From: Aliidiomarina soli
GTDB taxonomy: Bacteria; Pseudomonadota; Gammaproteobacteria; Enterobacterales; Alteromonadaceae
Reading direction: 5' to 3'
DNA: 64,000 nt
NCBI RefSeq assembly: GCF_003986975.1
Contig: NZ_PIPO01000003.1
Coordinates: forward strand, 62,001-126,000
Positions 61,538 to 64,000 of the stretch are shown piece after piece. The notes beneath the pieces were generated by a model. That model searched no databases, was not told where the DNA came from, and saw nothing but the letters and a program-made list of their open reading frames with translations. Position numbers and translations under genes: made by a program. Every line of letters starts with the position of its first letter. Positions within the stretch are counted from its first letter, which is position 1.

Positions 61538-62069
61538 GCCTCGGATTGCGTATATTCGCGACACAGTAACCAGTATTCAGGATTATCCGAAGCCCGGTAT
61601 TATTTTTCGTGATATCACTAGTACTCTGGCCGATGCAAAGGCGTTGCACCTGATCCTTGATTTGCTGACAGAGCGTTATCAGGACAAAGGACTGACGCAA
61701 ATTGCCGGCATTGAAGCGCGCGGGTTTATTTTTGCAGCAGCACTGGCTGATCGACTCAATTGTGGGGTGACTTTGGTGCGTAAACAGGGCAAATTGCCTC
61801 GCGCTGTTCATTCACAGGCCTATAGCCTGGAATATGGCAATGATACCCTTGAGTTGCATAAGGACGCACTCAGCAGCACTGACAAGGTTCTGCTGGTGGA
61901 TGACTTGCTTGCTACCGGCGGCACCATGTGTGCTGCCGCTGAGCTGGTGCAACGTACTCAGGCTGAGGTCATAGAGGCTGCCTTTCTGATTGAACTAACA
62001 GGCTTGCCGGGTCGCCAGCGAATTGAGCAATCAGGTGTTCCATGCTACGCCATTTGCGCGTACGATTAG
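61527..62069 (+). CDS. apt: Adenine phosphoribosyltransferase
   Basis: Salvage enzyme converting adenine and PRPP to AMP. It is 180 residues from MSLEPRIAYIR, normal size. The PRPP-binding motif VLLVDDLLATGGTM (about 121-134), GIEARGFIFAAALA (about 61-74) and the flexible-loop KQGKLPRAV (near 86-94) are all present. The start overlaps the response regulator. apt-dnaX is the E. coli order; the dnaX start is 50 bases after the stop. Confidence 0.95.
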   Translation: MSLEPRIAYIRDTVTSIQDYPKPGIIFRDITSTLADAKALHLILDLLTERYQDKGLTQIAGIEARGFIFAAALADRLNCGVTLVRKQGKLPRAVHSQAYSLEYGNDTLELHKDALSSTDKVLLVDDLLATGGTMCAAAELVQRTQAEVIEAAFLIELTGLPGRQRIEQSGVPCYAICAYD

Positions 62070-62119
62070 ACTACTAGCGCACCCGGAAACGACGATTTAG
62101 CAAGCGCAGGGGCACATTC

Positions 62120-64000
62120 ATGAACTATCAGGTACTGGCTCGAAAATGGCGACCACACAGCTTTGCTCAGGTGGTCGGGCAGCAGCATGTATTGCAGGCT
62201 CTTAGCAACGCGTTGACTAATCAGCGTTTGCACCATGCTTACTTGCTGACCGGTACCCGAGGGGTGGGTAAAACAACCATCGCGCGGATTTTGGCAAAGA
62301 GCCTGAATTGCGAACAGGGTATCAGTGCAACCCCCTGTGGCGAATGCGATACCTGTCAGGAAATCGATCAGGGCCGCTACGTCGACCTGCTTGAAATCGA
62401 TGCTGCATCGCGGACTAAAGTGGAAGACACCCGGGAACTGCTTGATAACGTGCAGTATCGTCCTACCCGCGGCCGCTATAAAGTGTACCTGATTGACGAA
62501 GTCCATATGCTGTCTCGTCATTCCTTTAATGCACTGTTGAAAACCCTTGAAGAGCCGCCTGAACACGTCAAGTTTTTACTGGCTACCACCGATCCTGAAA
62601 AGCTGCCGGTCACCGTGCTATCACGCTGTCTTCAGTTTCATCTGCGGGCACTTACCCGTGAAGAAATTTCCGCTCAACTGATCCATATCCTGCAGGCTGA
62701 GTCGTTGTCGTTCGACGCCGAAGCTATTCAGCTGCTGGCACGTGCTGCCCGTGGCAGTATGCGTGATGCGTTGAGTTTAACCGATCAGGCGATTGCTCAG
62801 GGCAACCAGAGCGTGGAGCTTGATTCAGTGCGGGCTATGCTTGGTCATATTGAAGGGCAGCGGATCGTACAGTTGCTTCAGCTTATTGTAAGCGGCGACC
62901 ACGCAAGCGTACTGCAAACGTTGCGCGAAATGCAGGATAAAGTCCCAGATATCGCGGTGGTATTGCCTGAACTGCAAAACTTATTGCACCAATTGGCATT
63001 ACTGCAGATTAGCCCGGCCTTTGCCGAGGTCGAGTTGTTTCGCGACCAGCAAAGCATTCAGTCGCTGTCAGCAACGCTGTCACCAGAGTTGGTTCAGGTC
63101 ATGTACCGCATCGTCCTCGAAGGGCGCCGTGAATTGCCTCATGCGGTGGATGCATTTAGTGCCGTCGAGATGACGCTGTTACGGCTGCTCGCATTTCGCC
63201 CTGCAACTATGCAGGAGATGCCGGTTGCAGAGGCCAGTGTTGCAAAGCTCAATGTGGCACAGGTCAGTCCGGCGCAAGCCAATGTGGCTGAGCCAGCTGC
63301 GCCCGACACGTCTGCTGATAAGCAGGCGGGGCGGCAAGTGGCCTCAGACTATGAGCCGCAGCTGGCTGATGATGACGCGGATGAAGATTTTTTGAGCCCC
63401 GATGAAGAGTCTGCGCTGGCCCAGGAACAAGCGTCTGTTATGCAGCAAGCGGCGCAGCAGGGTTTAAATCAGGCAACGGCAGAGATTCACCCGGAGCCCG
63501 ATCCGGACCCGGAACCTGAGCATCAGATAGAACCAGAGCCGGAACCAGAACCCAGACAAGCACCGGTGCCAGAGCCTCAGCCGAATCCAGACAGTGGAAT
63601 CGCAAGTTTAATGGCAACGCGGGAGCAGTTGTTAGCAAAAAAAAAAGCGCCAGAAGTAACCGCTGACGTTCGCACTGCTGCTGAGATTGATGCCTGGAGT
63701 GCGTCAGTGGATGGGATGCAGGCGACAGGTCGGCTGCGCCAGGTATTATTGCACTCAGTCCTTGAAAAACAGGGCGACGGCTACCAGCTTATTGTTGATA
63801 GCCAGCAACAAGTGCTGTGTTCGCAGCAACTATTAAGCGAACTTGAAAGCAGACTGCGTCAGTTGGTCGGCGATGTGGCGTTGAGCATAGAGTACGCGAC
63901 ACCTGAAGCGACGCCATTTTTGATTCAGCAGTTGATAGATACACAACGCGCTCAGGCAGCGCTGGATTTGGTTCGCAATGACGAACGTATCCAGGACCTG
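62120..64000 (+). CDS. dnaX: DNA polymerase III subunits tau and gamma (partial, runs off window)
   Basis: Clamp-loader subunit. The first 627 codons are in the window; no stop is reached. The ATPase begins MNYQVLARKWRP with Walker A GTRGVGKTT (about 45-53), a zinc Cys set (CEQGISATPCGECDTC, near 64-79), Walker B VYLIDEVHML and sensor region LATTDPEKLPVT. A long acidic, Pro-rich linker (about 455-485) separates domains. A run of ten As at 63637 allows frame change, giving a shorter gamma form (see separate entry). The start has an aggggc-type site 8 bases upstream. Probably followed by ybaB and recR outside the window. Confidence 0.97.
   Translation, partial: MNYQVLARKWRPHSFAQVVGQQHVLQALSNALTNQRLHHAYLLTGTRGVGKTTIARILAKSLNCEQGISATPCGECDTCQEIDQGRYVDLLEIDAASRTKVEDTRELLDNVQYRPTRGRYKVYLIDEVHMLSRHSFNALLKTLEEPPEHVKFLLATTDPEKLPVTVLSRCLQFHLRALTREEISAQLIHILQAESLSFDAEAIQLLARAARGSMRDALSLTDQAIAQGNQSVELDSVRAMLGHIEGQRIVQLLQLIVSGDHASVLQTLREMQDKVPDIAVVLPELQNLLHQLALLQISPAFAEVELFRDQQSIQSLSATLSPELVQVMYRIVLEGRRELPHAVDAFSAVEMTLLRLLAFRPATMQEMPVAEASVAKLNVAQVSPAQANVAEPAAPDTSADKQAGRQVASDYEPQLADDDADEDFLSPDEESALAQEQASVMQQAAQQGLNQATAEIHPEPDPDPEPEHQIEPEPEPEPRQAPVPEPQPNPDSGIASLMATREQLLAKKKAPEVTADVRTAAEIDAWSASVDGMQATGRLRQVLLHSVLEKQGDGYQLIVDSQQQVLCSQQLLSELESRLRQLVGDVALSIEYATPEATPFLIQQLIDTQRAQAALDLVRNDERIQDL
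63621..63666 (+). promoter_or_regulatory. Predicted programmed frameshift/slippage site in dnaX
   Basis: Ten consecutive As (63637-63646) encode part of Ala506 and Lys507-509. An anti-Shine-Dalgarno-complementary GGGAG (63621-63625) lies 11 bases upstream, as in the E. coli dnaX signal. A shift to the -1 frame adds SARSNR and meets TGA at 63664-63666; the +1 frame meets TAA at 63657-63659. Either ribosomal -1 shifting or transcriptional slippage would yield a gamma-like protein of about 515 or 511 residues. Confidence 0.8.

Noticed and set aside
1-64000. CRISPR arrays, IS elements, prophage, tRNA genes
   Set aside because: No spaced direct repeats, transposase, integrase or tRNA-like cloverleaf was recognised in reading the window.

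Overview
This is a gammaproteobacterial chromosome segment. Gene orders such as yggS-proC-yggT, smp/serB/radA, yajG next to ampG, nrdR-ribD and apt-dnaX place it in the Alteromonadales-like marine group. The abundance of TonB-dependent receptors and a TtpC-type TonB system fit the Idiomarinaceae (Idiomarina, Pseudidiomarina or Aliidiomarina) best. That family-level placement is inference. I see no phage, IS element, integron, CRISPR array or tRNA gene.

Layout. 1-9.6 kb: an NhaP2 antiporter, the yggS-proC-yggT-DUF4426 operon, pilT, tsaD, plsY, folB-folK and cca. 9.7-22.8 kb: an acyl-CoA dehydrogenase, a metallo-beta-lactamase phosphodiesterase, a DsbG-like lipoprotein, an EAL/HDOD protein, prfC, serB, smp, a TatD-type DNase, radA and a large double PilZ protein. 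22.7-28.9 kb: a vitamin B12-type uptake set (btuF-btuC-btuD, then btuB) interrupted by ettA. 28.9-42.6 kb: glyA, nrdR-ribD, a RibBX-type ribBA, panE, ampG, a cyclophilin, yajG, a FabH-like synthase, a lipoprotein, an enoyl-CoA hydratase, the SRP RNA gene, a ComFB protein, tryptophan 2,3-dioxygenase and priC.

43-60.7 kb is the most distinctive part: about 17.6 kb, all on the + strand. It holds a 947-aa TonB-dependent receptor, two different Fe(II)/2-oxoglutarate-type oxygenases with TPR-like N-termini, a complete TonB2-type energy module (DUF3450, TtpC, ExbB2, ExbD2, TonB2 and an exported TPR protein), then two more large receptors. Terminators separate the receptor genes from each other and from the module. 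A receptor set, its own energiser and two protein- or peptide-hydroxylase-like enzymes suggest a dedicated uptake, and perhaps modification, system for a large substrate. The substrate is unknown.

The right end carries a 40-residue membrane protein, a single-domain response regulator, apt and the start of dnaX. dnaX contains a ten-A slippery run with stops close by in both other frames, the arrangement expected for making tau and gamma from one gene.

Several starts differ from the longest possible reading frame because a better ribosome binding site or family alignment points downstream (pilT, cca, the acyl-CoA dehydrogenase, ettA, glyA, ribD, yajG, the FabH-like gene, DUF3450, the response regulator, apt). 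Identifications rest on my reading of motifs and family resemblance; no database search was run.
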